A DNA stretch of 64,000 nucleotides from contig NC_041003.1 of assembly GCF_004193775.1 (NCBI RefSeq), positions 21,700,790 through 21,764,789 on the forward strand. The letters run 5' to 3'. This document shows positions 11,261 through 21,252 of the stretch, piece by piece (within the stretch, counting starts at the first letter, position 1; each line of letters starts with the position of its first letter). Source of the stretch: Glycine soja. Taxonomy: Eukaryota; Streptophyta; Magnoliopsida; Fabales; Fabaceae. A model generated the notes under the pieces. The model saw nothing but the letters and a program-made list of their open reading frames with translations, was not told where the DNA came from and did not search any database. A program made the position numbers and the translations under genes.

Positions 11261-12164
11261 TGATGGAAGCTTGCTTGTGGAGCTTCTATGGAGGCTGGAT
11301 CTTTGAGCTTCAATGAGGTCCTTCAATGGTGATTTTTCACCATGGAGATGCAGCGGAAGACAAAGGAGAAGAGGTGAGAGGAGGCGCCATCCATTAAGGA
11401 ATAAGCCATGGAAAAAAGAGCTTCACCACCAAGATGAGCCTTGGATAAGAAGCTTGGAAGGATGCTTCAATGGAGGAAAAGAAAGAGGGAGAGAAAGAGA
11501 GAGGGGGGAGCACGAAATTGAAGGAAGAAAAAGGGAGAGAAGTTGAACTTTGAGTTGTGTCTCACAAGACTCTCATTCATCAAAGTTACAACAAGTGTTA
11601 CACATGCTTCTATTTATAGACTAGGTAGCTTCCTTGAGAAGCTTTCTTGAGAAAACTTCCTTGAGAAGCTTCTTTGAGAAAACTTCCTTGAGAAGCTAGA
11701 GCTTAGCTACACACACCCCTCTCATAACTAAGCTCACCTCCTTGAGAAGCTTCCTTAAGAAGATTCCTAAATAAGCTAGAGCTTAGCTACACATACCTCT
11801 CTAATAGCTAAGCTCACCTCCTTGAGATGAGAAGCTAGAGCTTAGCTACACACCCCCTATAATAGCTAAGCTCACCCCCATGACAAAAACATGAAAATAA
11901 AAAAAAAGTCCTTATTACAAAGACAACTCAAAATGCCCCGAAATACAAGGCTAAAACCCTATACTACTAGAATGGCCAATATACAAGGCCTAGACGAAGG
12001 AAAAACCTATTCTAATATTTACAAAGATAAGCGGGCTCATACTTAGCCCATGGGCTCGAAATCTACCCTAAGGCTCATGAGAACCCTAGGGCCTTTCCTT
12101 GGATCTCTAGCCCAATCTACTTGGAGTCTTCTAGCCAATGCCCTTGCGGGGTAGGATTGCATCA
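11261..12164 (-). repeat. 3' LTR of element D (904 bp)
   Basis: It aligns along its whole length with the LTRs at 45627-46493 and 56832-57698. The shared block of GAGAAGCTT-type repeats is at about 11626-11700 here. Near 11612-11621, CTATTTATAG on the plus strand gives a minus-strand TATA box. The inner end GCATCA is followed by GGAATGT, the same seven bases that follow the outer LTR end at 13466. Confidence 0.9.
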
Positions 12165-13080
12165 GGAATGTTAATTCATGGATGCCCCAAATTTTTCTTA
12201 TACTTGGTGGAGTGAGCCACTCAGGAATGACCTTTATTCTCTTAGGGTTCATGGGAACCCGTTGATCACTATTTGAAAAATTAAGAAAAGTAACGCAATA
12301 AAACATACCTTTTTCTGTATTTTCATATTGATTATTCCTACCAAAAAGTATGACAAACCTAAGGTGTCCCATATGAGTACCTAAGTTTGTATTGAAACTA
12401 AAAATAAGAACAAACCTACCTAATGGGTCCCTATGTACACACACCATGAAGATGTTAGGTGTACGAGTGATTTTACAAAAGAGGGTTGCACCACTCAAAA
12501 CATTCATCATACCACCTATTTTAGGGACTTGGTGCCTAATAATACCTATTTTGGGCACCAAAAAAGCACAAGGATTTAAGCTCTTGCGAACCAAACCCTC
12601 ATCCAACAACTTCTTTACTTGAGGAATAAACTCAAGCCCAAGAGGTGTTGCAATGCTAGCAAGTGTCTTTTTACAAAAGAGAAAATGTGGAGGTTTTCTA
12701 AGAGGGAAAGTTTCTTTAATGTTTGTCTTTATTATAAAATGAGTTTCCTTCTTAGCTAACCTCTTGGAGGAGACACTTACCTCCTTACACTTCTCTTTAA
12801 CCACTAATGGTTGTCCATCTTCTTGGGGGTAGATTTCTTCACTAGATTCTTCCCCTTTTGCTTCTTCACTTTCACTAGAGGAAGGTGAAGTAGTAGCCTC
12901 ATCTTGGCTACTATAAATGTCTTGGCCCCTCATAATCATGGTTTTTGTGGTGGGGCATTGAGAAGTAATGTGTCCTCTTCCAAGACATTTAAAGCACTTT
13001 ATAGAGCTAGTTTTCTCTTGCATACTAGCCTTAGGGGCTTGCTTTTCTATTGCCTTCCCCTTATCATCTTGCATACTAGC
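12165..13080 (-). pseudogene. Shrunken gag-pol remnant of element D
   Basis: A single open frame covers 12043-13116 on the minus strand, although only fragments of the parent protein remain. It opens with a zinc knuckle (CFKCLGRGHITSQC), then TMIMRGQDIYSSQ and an acidic Ser/Glu stretch, both also present in the element at 45627-57698. An RT piece follows (LLDEGLVRKSLNPCAFLVPK) and then a shortened end of RT (PKRIKVIPEWLTPP). Protease, the RT active site, RNase H and integrase are missing. The absence of stops after such large deletions is unusual for a decayed element. Confidence 0.75.
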
Positions 13081-13465
13081 CTTAGCTACACATACCTCTC
13101 TAATAGCTAAGCTCACCTCCTTGAGATGAGAAGCTAGAGCTTAGCTACACACCCCCTATAATAGCTAAGCTCACCCCCATGACAAAAAACATGAAAATAA
13201 AAAAAAAAGTCCTTATTACAAAGACAACTCAAAATGCCCCGAAATACAAGGCTAAAACCCTATACTACTAGAATGGCCAAAATACAAGGCCTAGACGAAG
13301 GAAAAACCTATTCTAATATTTACAAAGATAAGCGGGTTCATACTTAGCCCATGGGCTCGAAATCTACCCTAAGGCTCATGAGAACCCTAGGGCCTTTCCT
13401 TGGATCTCTAGCCCAATCTACTTGGAGTCTTCTAGCCAATGCCCTTGCGGGGTAGGATTGCATCA
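13081..13465 (-). repeat. Partial 5' LTR of element D (385 bp)
   Basis: It matches 11782-12164 of the other LTR almost base for base, beginning at CTTAGCTACACATAC. The junction with gag lies in CTTAG, a short shared word that may mark an end-joining deletion. Confidence 0.9.
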
Positions 13466-13957
13466 GGAATGTCGCCTTATCGGGTTGTCTTTGGCAAGGC
13501 ATGCCATCTTCCTGTAGAGATAGAGCACAAAGCCTACTGGGCTGTAAAGGCCTGCAACTTCTCTATTGATCAGGCTGGAGAGGAAAGGAAGTTGCAACTA
13601 AGTGAGCTAGATGAGATTCGTTTAGAAGCCTATGAGAATTCCAAATTCTACAAGGAGAAGACCAAGAAGTTTCATGACAGCTTGATAGCTAAGAAGGACT
13701 TCATGGTTGGACAGAAAGTTTTATAGTATAACTCTAGGCTCGGACTCATGAGTGGTAAGTTGAGGTCAAAGTGGATTGGTCCTTTTATGGTGACTAATGA
13801 TTTTCCTTATGGTACAGTTGAGATCAAAAGTGAATCCACATATAAGAGCTTCAAGGTCAATGGACACCAGCTGAAACCATTCCTCACAAATCCCTCCTTA
13901 GTGGATGTAGTGGTGGAGGATACCTCCTTACTTCACCCTACTTCTCTTCCGCCATGA
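13466..13957 (+). pseudogene. C-terminal integrase region of element B, after the insertion
   Basis: The integrase resumes with [20 protein letters not shown], a conserved Athila/Tat motif, then a charged helix ([20 protein letters not shown]). A TAG at 13724-13726 interrupts it. The next frame (13748-13957) contains [20 protein letters not shown], the GPF-type C-terminal DNA-binding module, and ends HPTSLPP. No chromodomain or env-like frame follows. Confidence 0.85.
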
Positions 13958-15493
13958 CTTAGGGAGTTTTTTTTTTTTTTTGTCTCCTTCTTTACTTTTA
14001 TTGCACTTGTCCAATTTTATTGATTGTTTTGATTGCTCTTGATCTTGTGATTGTGTTACATTGAGGACAATATATTGTTTAAGTGTGGGGGGGGAGATTG
14101 TTCTTTAATTTTGTTGATTTTGTTGGGTATTCTAGATTAATTTTGTTGGGTTTTCTAGTTTAATTTTTTTAGGTTTTCTAGGTTAATTTTTTTATTTTGG
14201 TTTTATGTTTTGTGTACAACATTGCATGTTTCTATTTGAATTTTGGGTTATGTACAGGTAATAGGTAATTGTTTTTGAAATAGGAGTTTTTTGGCATTTT
14301 GTGAATTGAAATCCTTGTTTTTTCTCTAAATGTCAAGTTAGTTTTGAAAGTTCGAATTGAAAGTGATAGATTTACCCTTGGTGAGAATTTGAGCCATCAT
14401 CATCTATTTTATTCAGTGTGTTTCGCCCCATTGATTGCTTGCACAATAGCCTTGGCTTGACTCTTGTTGATACTTCTTGCTTCACATGCATGTTGGGAGA
14501 TGATTTAGGCATTTTGTTCTTATAAGCCTCTAGCCAAATGAGCCTACCTTGAATTAATTCCTTTGATAGCCCCTTTGAGCCTATGTTCCCCTTTCTTTGT
14601 TTTGAAACTCATTACAAGCCTTAAGTGAAAAACCATGATCTCACCCAACCCTTAAGGAATTTTGGAGCTTTGGAATTGTTTTGGGAATAAGTGTGGGGGA
14701 GGGGGGGTAATGTTTCATTGGATGATATTTTTTTTTGTTGGCCATACTTGATAATGTATTTTGGCCATGCTTGATGTATATACATATATTGCCTAATTGT
14801 TGCTTTATTTTCAAATGCTTTCAAATGCTATTGTTCACGTTAAAAAAACGGAAAAAAAAAACAAGGATGAAGTTGAATAAATGAGGTCTTGGTTTGAAGA
14901 CTTAGATTGGTTTGAGGACTTATTTGATTTTGTTTTGGGTTTACTTTTTAAGCTTAATTTTTAATTTTGGTTTTGGGGTTTACTACTCTTTCTTCGTTCC
15001 CACTTATTCCCCATTGCTCCTCTATTCCTTTGGGTTTTAGCAACTTATCCCATACTTTACTCTACCTTATCCTTGGCCCCATTACAACCTTAAAAGATTT
15101 TTTATCCTCATATGCATGTGTTTGTGGTGTGGTTGTCAATTTTAGAGTCTTGCCAAGTCTATGTGGTGTTTGTTTTCATGGGTGCTCTGAGAGTAAACAG
15201 TAGCCTAGACACTTAAGAGATATAGTGCATATCTTATGAGGCTTTATCACTTTTCATTCTTGAGCTGATTGACTATCTTGCCATGTTTGAGATGCTTGGA
15301 TGATTTTCATGACTATCTTGATTCTTTAACTCTCTACATGTTGGATGTTGCCCATTCCTTTCATTCCTTGAGATCCATTAAGAAATATGTAATTGTTTTT
15401 GTGTTTGTTTGTTTCTCTTTAATGTCTTTGGATTTGTTCCTTGCTTTGCTTTTTTATTTTTCCCAGGAGTGCAAAAGGCTAAGTGTGGGGGGA
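13958..15493 (+). other. Long 3' untranslated tract of element B with three purine tracts
   Basis: There is no env-like ORF here, only short frames. Three tracts share AAGTGTGGGG: 14081-14097, 14689-14707 and 15481-15493. The last directly precedes the LTR remnant and is the best candidate for the polypurine primer. T-rich direct repeats around TTTTGTTGGGTTTTCTAG occur at about 14110-14190. Confidence 0.7.
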
Positions 15494-15558
15494 CAACCTA
15501 GGATCACTTCAGATACTACATTTTTAATGTTTATTTGATTTGGGTACGACCTCGATTA
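15494..15558 (+). repeat. 3' LTR remnant of element B (65 bp)
   Basis: It matches the last 65 bp or so of the 5' LTR (ATGTTTATTTGAT then GACCTCGAT) and ends CCTCGATTA where the 5' copy has CCTCGATCA. The rest of the 3' LTR is missing although the outer junction is preserved. Confidence 0.8.
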
Positions 15559-15606
15559 GTCCCCATGAGCGCACTCCCGAGGGTCCTCGTGGGCACCGTC
15601 GGGATG

Positions 15607-15969
15607 TTAAGGAGCCTGCCCCTCAAGGGTAAGAGGAGTGACATGACCCATGTTATCATGCATGGCTGGTGGTGTGAAGTTGGGCGGTAAACCGTAAGGG
15701 TAAGCACCTCGGTTGTATCCCAGATGTGGGTTGTTGGCATGCCCTAGCGTGTCTCTCCCTCGTCCCAATATGTCCAGGACGGGATGATGCACTGTGAATG
15801 GAAGGACTGGGTCTGCTTTGGTGGTTGTGCTAGCGGTGGCAGCCGTGGCTGAGTTACTCTCCATTAACCTCTTCATCCCTACCATGGCTTCCATCATGGA
15901 AGCTATTTGATCTTTCAAAGCTGACATATTAGCTTTCATTTGTTCCTGCACCTCCTCTAAGTCACCCAT
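15607..15969 (-). pseudogene. N-terminal Gag region of Ogre/Tat-like element 1
   Basis: A 120-codon open frame starts MGDLEEVQEQMKANMSALKD, an amphipathic coiled coil with a run of Met/Ala, followed by GRGRDTLGHANNPHLGYNRG and PYGLPPNFTPPAMHDN. This Pro/Gly-rich linker leads into the capsid domain found at 4428-4733. The two are now separated by element B. The N-terminal coiled coil probably helps multimerise Gag. The function is inferred from position and composition. Confidence 0.75.
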
Positions 15970-16215
15970 TGTCCTAGATTTGGATCGGGTTCAATAGGGA
16001 TGCCTTGGAGCGTGTTTAGTTATGGTGTTCTCCCTAAAGAGACAAAATGTGGTGAGTATGCAACAAGGAATTTAAACATGAATGCATGCTAGAGATGAAC
16101 TGTCGGAGCATTGGATTCACACTAGTCCTTTAAGAAAACTCATGGGATTAACCTTGTTTTATTTAGAGAGGAAAAGGTTTTAACTAGCCAAAATCAGAGT
16201 GCTAATACAAATGCC

Positions 16216-16614
16216 TTAATGGCTCCTAATTATGTGGGCCATCAAGTTTATCATGTGTTGACAATAGCTGAGGAGTCTATGAATCTCCTCGGGGGATGAG
16301 TATATGTCCGCCATTGCCTTGGCTTTAGCTAGCAGTCGAGGAAGCTCTTGACTTCCGTTCAAGGTAAGGGTGAATCGGTCCATCCACATTATCGCCTCAT
16401 GGTGCAATGAATCGATTACTCTTCCCCTTGCTTCCTTTTCCACTGATACCTTGGCGTACTCATCCACTAGCCTATGCTCATGAGCCATTTCCAGGTTCAA
16501 CTCTTCTTTGTATTTATCGATGATGGCCAACATGTTTCCTTCTGTCTCGCTTAGCTGTTGGGACAAACTCCTCTTGGACCTCGGACAAGCCTTTAACTCA
16601 TCTTTCAAAACCAT
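16216..16614 (-). pseudogene. Coiled-coil ORF upstream of gag in Ogre/Tat-like element 1
   Basis: A 132-codon frame is rich in Glu, Lys, Leu and Met, with heptad-like spacing (RSLSQQLSETEGNMLAIIDK, then VSVEKEARGRVIDSLHHEAI). It lies between the primer site (about 19.2 kb) and gag. This is where Ogre-type elements carry an extra ORF of unknown function. I cannot tell whether this is that ORF or an extension of gag. Flanking sequence in the same direction has stops, so it is probably a fragment. Confidence 0.5.
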
Positions 16615-17181
16615 GCCTTCGACTCGCGACTAGTCCCTTTCGTCTCTTCGGAGTTTAAGCTCGTTGTTGTTGCCCTATAAAGCTCCTCGAAAGGCCTCTA
16701 TCGCGACCAGATCTTACCATAGGCTTTGCAGAAGGCCTGCCGTTGAAGTTAACCCATCAACTGTCCCAACTCTCATAGACTGGTGACTTCTAGGCTCTTG
16801 ATTTTGACTTAATAGAACCTTTTCTTGAACAAAGGTGTTTGATTTGATCCCATGTTTTGCTAAAATGAAAAAGTCCTGCGTGAATCAATACTCTAACATC
16901 TACCATGGGAGAAAATGGATGAATGCATGAAGGGATGCTTATGCGATGCATGACACAAATGCATTTTATGGACACGAGAGCCCGGAAGATTACCTCTTCT
17001 TAACTACAACATTTGGGCAGCACAGTGCCCCATGTATGTACTTAAGAAGGTGATACGGACCTTCTGGCTTCCCATGACAAAATGGCGGGACCCAAAATAC
17101 GACGCATGTGTGATAATGTGATGCAAATTTAAAACGCGCATGGTTTTGTAGCGCAACAGGGGGACACACAAGTATGGTAAT

Positions 17182-18616
17182 TGTTTGAACCTGGCAAGTG
17201 CACCAGATCGCGCAAGTAGTATAAAACAGTAAGAACCGAGTATCAAACTCTTAGGGAACTTGTGTTACTTGGTAAAGCTATATTCAGTGAATAGGTGTCT
17301 TGTATGAAAAGATATGTGTGGACTATGAACATGTATGTAAACTAACTATTAAAAAGGAAAATCACGTGAGTAATGATGTGTAAAGACAAGTAGACAACGT
17401 GTTGGTCTTCCTATTAGGTGCCTGATGTTATAAGGATATTCTCTACTTAACAATGCTCATGTGTTCTATGGTGTCTCCTGAAATGCTAAACCCCGATCCC
17501 TCGTGATAGTCTAGCCTAATCCTGATCAAGCATCGTCCTCAGATCCCTCTTGTTGGACTAAACTTGACCAGAACCACATTAAGACAAACATACAAACAAC
17601 TAGGTTATCGTACCTCGATCCCTCGTGATAATACGATAAACTAGCCTTGTCCTATCAAATTCTAAGAATTAGACCAGTTCCCATTGTTAAATGATCCTAA
17701 CAAAGCATGCATCTACGTGATCAAAGCAAAAGCATACTAAAATGACGTATTGATAGCACAGAGAACACACAAAACATCAATAAATACATAAAAAGGTATT
17801 TACATCAAGTACCTACAAGGAAGAACCAATAGAGGATTTAGCTCTCCATATCTGGGAAGCTTCCTTTACAACAAAGAGAAGAGAAAAATGAAGGATTGAA
17901 GAAATACAAGTAGTGGGGATGTCTCCTCCACCTCTAGAACCTCACAATCACTCATAGACTCATCTCATGCTCTTAGGATGGCTTCCTCTTCAAGCTCACT
18001 TCTCTGCCAGTCTTCGCACAGCAAAAGCTCTCAAAACTCTCTGGAACTTGAACCTTTCTCTCTCTAGAAATCTCGAAACATGCAGAAGCTTCAAGAAATG
18101 CCCAAACTCCCTCTCCATTTCTGATTTCAGGCTTAAATAGGTGGTCTCGTTGGTGCTCTCATGCTTAGCGTGACTCTGGCTCGCTTAGCGCACATAAGTG
18201 AATTTCGGCTTAGCGCCCGTCTTCTCGATTAGCAGATGCATGCAAGCGGTGCACTTAGCGGAATGAGCCCTCGCTTAGCATGTGTGTCCAGCTCATCCTT
18301 CTTCCAGGTTCTTCCTCGTGCTCAGCCGCAGGAGTGGTGCGCTCAACCGCAAGAGTGGTGCACTTAGCGGATGACTCGCTAAGCCGGCAGATTGGCTTAG
18401 CGAGAAGCTAAAAATCAGCACTTCACAACTTTGCCTAATTAACCTGAAATTGAAAGGAAATGATTATTAAATACACAAAATGGGAGTACTAAGTACTTAT
18501 TCCTATATTTAACAAAAATTAATTACAACACCACAAAATAACCATAAATGGGAGGAGTTAGATACAATTTTTCATAGATTTCTTACACAAAAGTTAGTCG
18601 TATTCATCGACTAATA
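17182..18616 (-). mobile_element. Solo LTR E (1435 bp) inside Ogre/Tat-like element 1
   Basis: The flanking 5 bp duplication is GTAAT (17177-17181 and 18617-18621). On the minus strand it ends GCCAGGTTCAAACA and starts TATTAG, where TG has decayed to TA. No internal coding sequence is present, so this is a solo LTR or a short non-autonomous element. The part at about 18160-18410 is packed with GCTTAGCG and its reverse CGCTAAG. It resembles the plus-strand solo LTR at 35314-36646 in its last bases (GATTGCC/CTTGCC near the end). Confidence 0.85.
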
Positions 18617-19338
18617 GTAATATTATCAAACAATCATACAGCAGAGATGCACATGAAATTCAGGGGATATGCATGATAGTGTTTAAATAAAACAACAAAA
18701 ACACGCAGCGTGTTCGCTTCGTGCCCCTATTTTAGGAACCTAAACAGGAGGAACTAAAGGCTTTTAGTAACAATTCCCAAGGTGGTCATATCTCTCTTGA
18801 TGGTTTCCAGAGGTATCATTCCCTTTGACAACAACATTGTGGCGGTAGGGACTACCAGCGACAACATATCATGAAAGAGAAAAACTCTAGATGAGGTTTC
18901 AACGTTATCGAGCAAGTCGGAGACTTAGCATGACCATGAATTCACTTCCATTTCCTATGTTCCCATGGACCCGGGTATAGGGCCCTTTTTTTTCAACTCA
19001 TCGTGTGTGAAAAAAGGTGTTGGTGTTTGTGAGCATCAAATGAATAAATATCTATCTCATGCATACCTTAAACACGCTTAAAAGCATCAAGGAGTTATAT
19101 ACCACATCATAAAGGAAATAAAGGGAAACCGATGAAAGGGAAATCATGACAATTGCACAAAAGATTAATAGGCCTAACTCTCAAAAAAATAGTCCTCAAT
19201 GGAGTCGCCAACTGTCGCAACCTACCCTTCGGCGGGAGGGCGACGCGAGATTCATGGGTGCATCTTCCAAGGGAGGAAAACGCGCAGAGTCACCAACAAT
19301 AGAAAACCAAATATTGCACATTTACATGTTTTTGGATG
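18617..19338 (-). mobile_element. Ogre/Tat-like element 1 leader, primer site and LTR end
   Basis: The minus-strand leader from 19190 to 18622 has no gene. The LTR ends GGTTGCGACA at 19213. The LTR portion 19213-19338 has GTGACTCTGCGCG and CCTTGGAAGATGCACCCATG on the minus strand. It stops abruptly where copia coding sequence begins. The missing upstream part of the LTR appears at 27425-28397, beyond the copia element. Confidence 0.75.
19191..19210 (-). promoter_or_regulatory. Primer-binding site of Ogre/Tat-like element 1
   Basis: The minus strand reads TGGCGACTCCATTGAGGACT, two bases past the LTR end. A TGGCGACTCC start is what Ogre-type elements use, thought to be tRNA-Arg. Confidence 0.75.
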
Positions 19339-20116
19339 TTAATGTTTTGTTCTAAACAATGGTAAAGAAAGTCTAGGAAAGTTTGATGCCAAGGCAGATG
19401 AGGGTATCTTCCTTGGATATTCCTTACATAGTAAAGCATTTAGAATTTACAACAAAAGAACTATGACAATTGAAGAATCAATACATGTTACTTTTGATGA
19501 AACTAACATTACCTCCCCAAGAAAGGAGTTTGTTGATCATATTACAGATACTTTGGAAGATACTCAAAATGAAGAAAGAAATCTGAAAAGAAAGAGAGAT
19601 GATGAAGACAAGGATGATCAAGATGACACAGCACAAGAAAATGATAATCTTCCTAAAGAATGGAAAACTTCGAGAAATCATCCTCTTGATAACATCATCG
19701 ACGATATCTCAAAAGGGGTAACAACTAAACATTCTCTTAAAGATTTATGCAATAATATGGCATTTGTTTCAGTAATAGAACCTAAAAACTTTAAAGAAGC
19801 TATTATAGATGATCATTGGATAGTAGCTATGCAAGAAGAATTAAATCAATTTGAAAGAAATGATGTATGGGAATTAGTAGGAAAAACCTTCAGATTATCC
19901 AATCATAGGAACTAAATGGGTATTTAGAAATAAATTGGATGAAAATGGTATAGTAATTAGGAATAAAGCTAGACTTGTAGCAAAAGGATATAACCAAGAA
20001 GAAGGTATAGACTACGAAGAAACTTTTGCACCTGTAGCTAGATTAGAAGCAATTAGGATGTTATTAGCATATGCATCTATTATGAATTTTAAACTATATC
20101 AAATTGATGTCAAAAG
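19339..20116 (+). pseudogene. Integrase C-terminus and N-terminal reverse transcriptase of copia element F
   Basis: The segment begins mid-protein with CFVLNNGKESLGKFDAKADE and IFLGYSLHSKAFRIYNKRT, the conserved C-terminal part of copia integrase. An acidic, charged linker (NLKRKRDDEDKDDQDD) leads into RT (FKEAIIDDHWIVAMQEELNQ). A one-base indel near 19880 shifts the frame, and reading continues as [31 protein letters not shown] and [16 protein letters not shown]. The first RT catalytic region IDVKSA is interrupted at 20116 by the solo LTR, which duplicated AAAAG. The protein is therefore broken by truncation, frameshift and insertion. Confidence 0.9.
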
Positions 20117-20693
20117 TGTGGCGTCCCCAAAATAATGACTGGTTTAATAGTAATGATTTAAATAACAAAAACCATGGTAATTTTTTTTTCTTTTTCTTTT
20201 TCATTTCATTCTCTTTTCACAATAATTAGGTTCAGAAGGAAAATCCTCACTATAGAGTCCTGAATGGCCAGTTCACAACTCTATTCGGAGTCATTTCTTT
20301 CTTACCGCTCGTACTCTCTAAACTATTTTTCTGTTTAAAAAGGCAGAGTATACCAGCCATTACTTTAGGTCGTCACGTGAAAATAGTAAAATAAAATACG
20401 GTCGGTAAACTCTTTTGCAAATAAAGTTTGCTACTACTTTCTTTCCAATTAACAAGATTAAACATGAGTACATTCATCATTTAAAAGTTGTCCAAAATAT
20501 GGGAGTTTTACAAAATACATAGTGTCATCCAGAGCAAAGGCATCCACAGTGGTGGCTTCAGCCACATGTATACAATCATCAAATTCCTATACAACAGGTC
20601 TACCCATACAAAAACAAAAGAGTAAACCTAACAGTCAGTCCTAGATACACCCACCCTCAAAAAGTATATAAAACTAGTCCATAGAAATGTCTA

Positions 20694-21128
20694 CTATGAT
20701 GAAGAGCCTCCACTGATCACCATCTCTCCAGGGCCACTATCCTCCGTAGAGTCTGCCTCGGATGCTGACATGACGTCCTCGGGAGAATCCACCTCAGGGA
20801 GTGGGTCCTCATCACCCTCTAGAAAATCAAGAGCATCCACAGCAGACTCAGGAGGTAGCTCCTCGGGATCCTCCTCAGGGTCTTCCTTGGATGGCGTTAC
20901 CTCAATCACTTGGACTGGCTCCACTAGACGGTATGGTGTAGGTGTGGGTAGTATCCACTCCACAGTACGCTGAAGCGTGCGCACGGGTTCATCTGGATGC
21001 ACCAAAGAAGTGGTCGTAAATCGAATCGTGCCCCGAAATTGGCACCTCGTGTTGCCTTCGAGAGTCTCCCAAGCTCCCTCTAGGAACTCCATCTCTACTC
21101 GATCATGGATTAGTTGCGCCGCCATCAC
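20694..21128 (-). CDS. Conserved acidic 144-residue ORF in a 4 kb LTR
   Basis: I do not recognise the protein. It starts MMAAQLIHDRVEMEFLEGAW, has a central RTLQRTVEWILPTPTPYRLV, and ends in an acidic Pro/Glu/Asp/Ser-rich tail (EDPEEDPEELPPE and further repeats). The equivalent LTR at 52696-56576 keeps the same ORF (55563-55997) at the same length with about 14 substitutions and no stop. On the minus strand the start lies about three bases after a pyrimidine-rich tract ending in TTGTAG, a plausible 3' splice site present in both copies. The seven palindrome pairs lie just upstream, the nearest about 125 bp from the ATG. It could be a real LTR-encoded protein or the exon of a spliced reading frame. 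It has no signal peptide or membrane segment. Confidence 0.55.
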   Translation of the reverse strand: MMAAQLIHDRVEMEFLEGAWETLEGNTRCQFRGTIRFTTTSLVHPDEPVRTLQRTVEWILPTPTPYRLVEPVQVIEVTPSKEDPEEDPEELPPESAVDALDFLEGDEDPLPEVDSPEDVMSASEADSTEDSGPGEMVISGGSSS

Positions 21129-21252
21129 GATCTACAAGAAAGAAAAGAAAGGGGTATACTTTTTCACAAGAATCTAACTATGCCGCAACACACTGCGTCT
21201 CATAACCACTACATGCAAGTAAAAGGGGTATCTTAAGGCTTTTCATCTCTGG

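Larger units (their letters stand above)
11261..13465 (-). mobile_element. Deletion-derivative gypsy element D, nested in the integrase of B
   Basis: The outer ends are TGATGGAAG at 11261 and GCATCA at 13465, flanked by an exact 5 bp duplication GGAAT (11256-11260 and 13466-13470). It belongs to the same family as the larger element at 45627-57698. On the minus strand the order is partial 5' LTR (13465-13081), a scrambled gag-RT piece, then a complete 3' LTR (12164-11261). The 5' LTR has lost its downstream 520 bp including the TATA box, and no primer site, integrase or complete RT is left. It cannot move by itself. Confidence 0.9.
4910..15558 (+). mobile_element. Athila-like Ty3-gypsy element B, complete order but decayed and nested
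   Basis: The plus-strand order is 5' LTR (4910-5337), primer site, leader, gag, protease-RT, RT/RNase H, integrase, long 3' untranslated tract and a 3' LTR remnant (15494-15558). It interrupts the gag of Ogre/Tat-like element 1. The residues HEDPRECAHGD are read on the minus strand right of 15559, and the partner DVDSYP is read left of 4909. The target duplication is GTC at least, GTCTG on the left and GTCCC on the right, so two bases may have mutated. A 2.2 kb deletion-derivative element sits inside the integrase. Confidence 0.9.
15559..17181 (-). mobile_element. Ogre/Tat-like element 1, 5' gag and upstream region
   Basis: This resumes the minus-strand Ogre/Tat-like element after the Athila-like insertion. 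It holds the N-terminal part of gag (15607-15969), a separate coiled-coil ORF (16216-16614) and leader sequence to 17181, where a solo LTR interrupts it. It continues at 18622. Confidence 0.8.

Noticed and set aside
11313..11546. Frames in the LTRs of elements D and C (also 45679-45885 and 45689-45940)
   Set aside because: They recur only because the LTRs are alike, and they change length between copies.
15269..15538. Possible env-like frame at the end of element B
   Set aside because: It is short, has no signal peptide and transmembrane pattern of an envelope protein, and runs into the LTR remnant.
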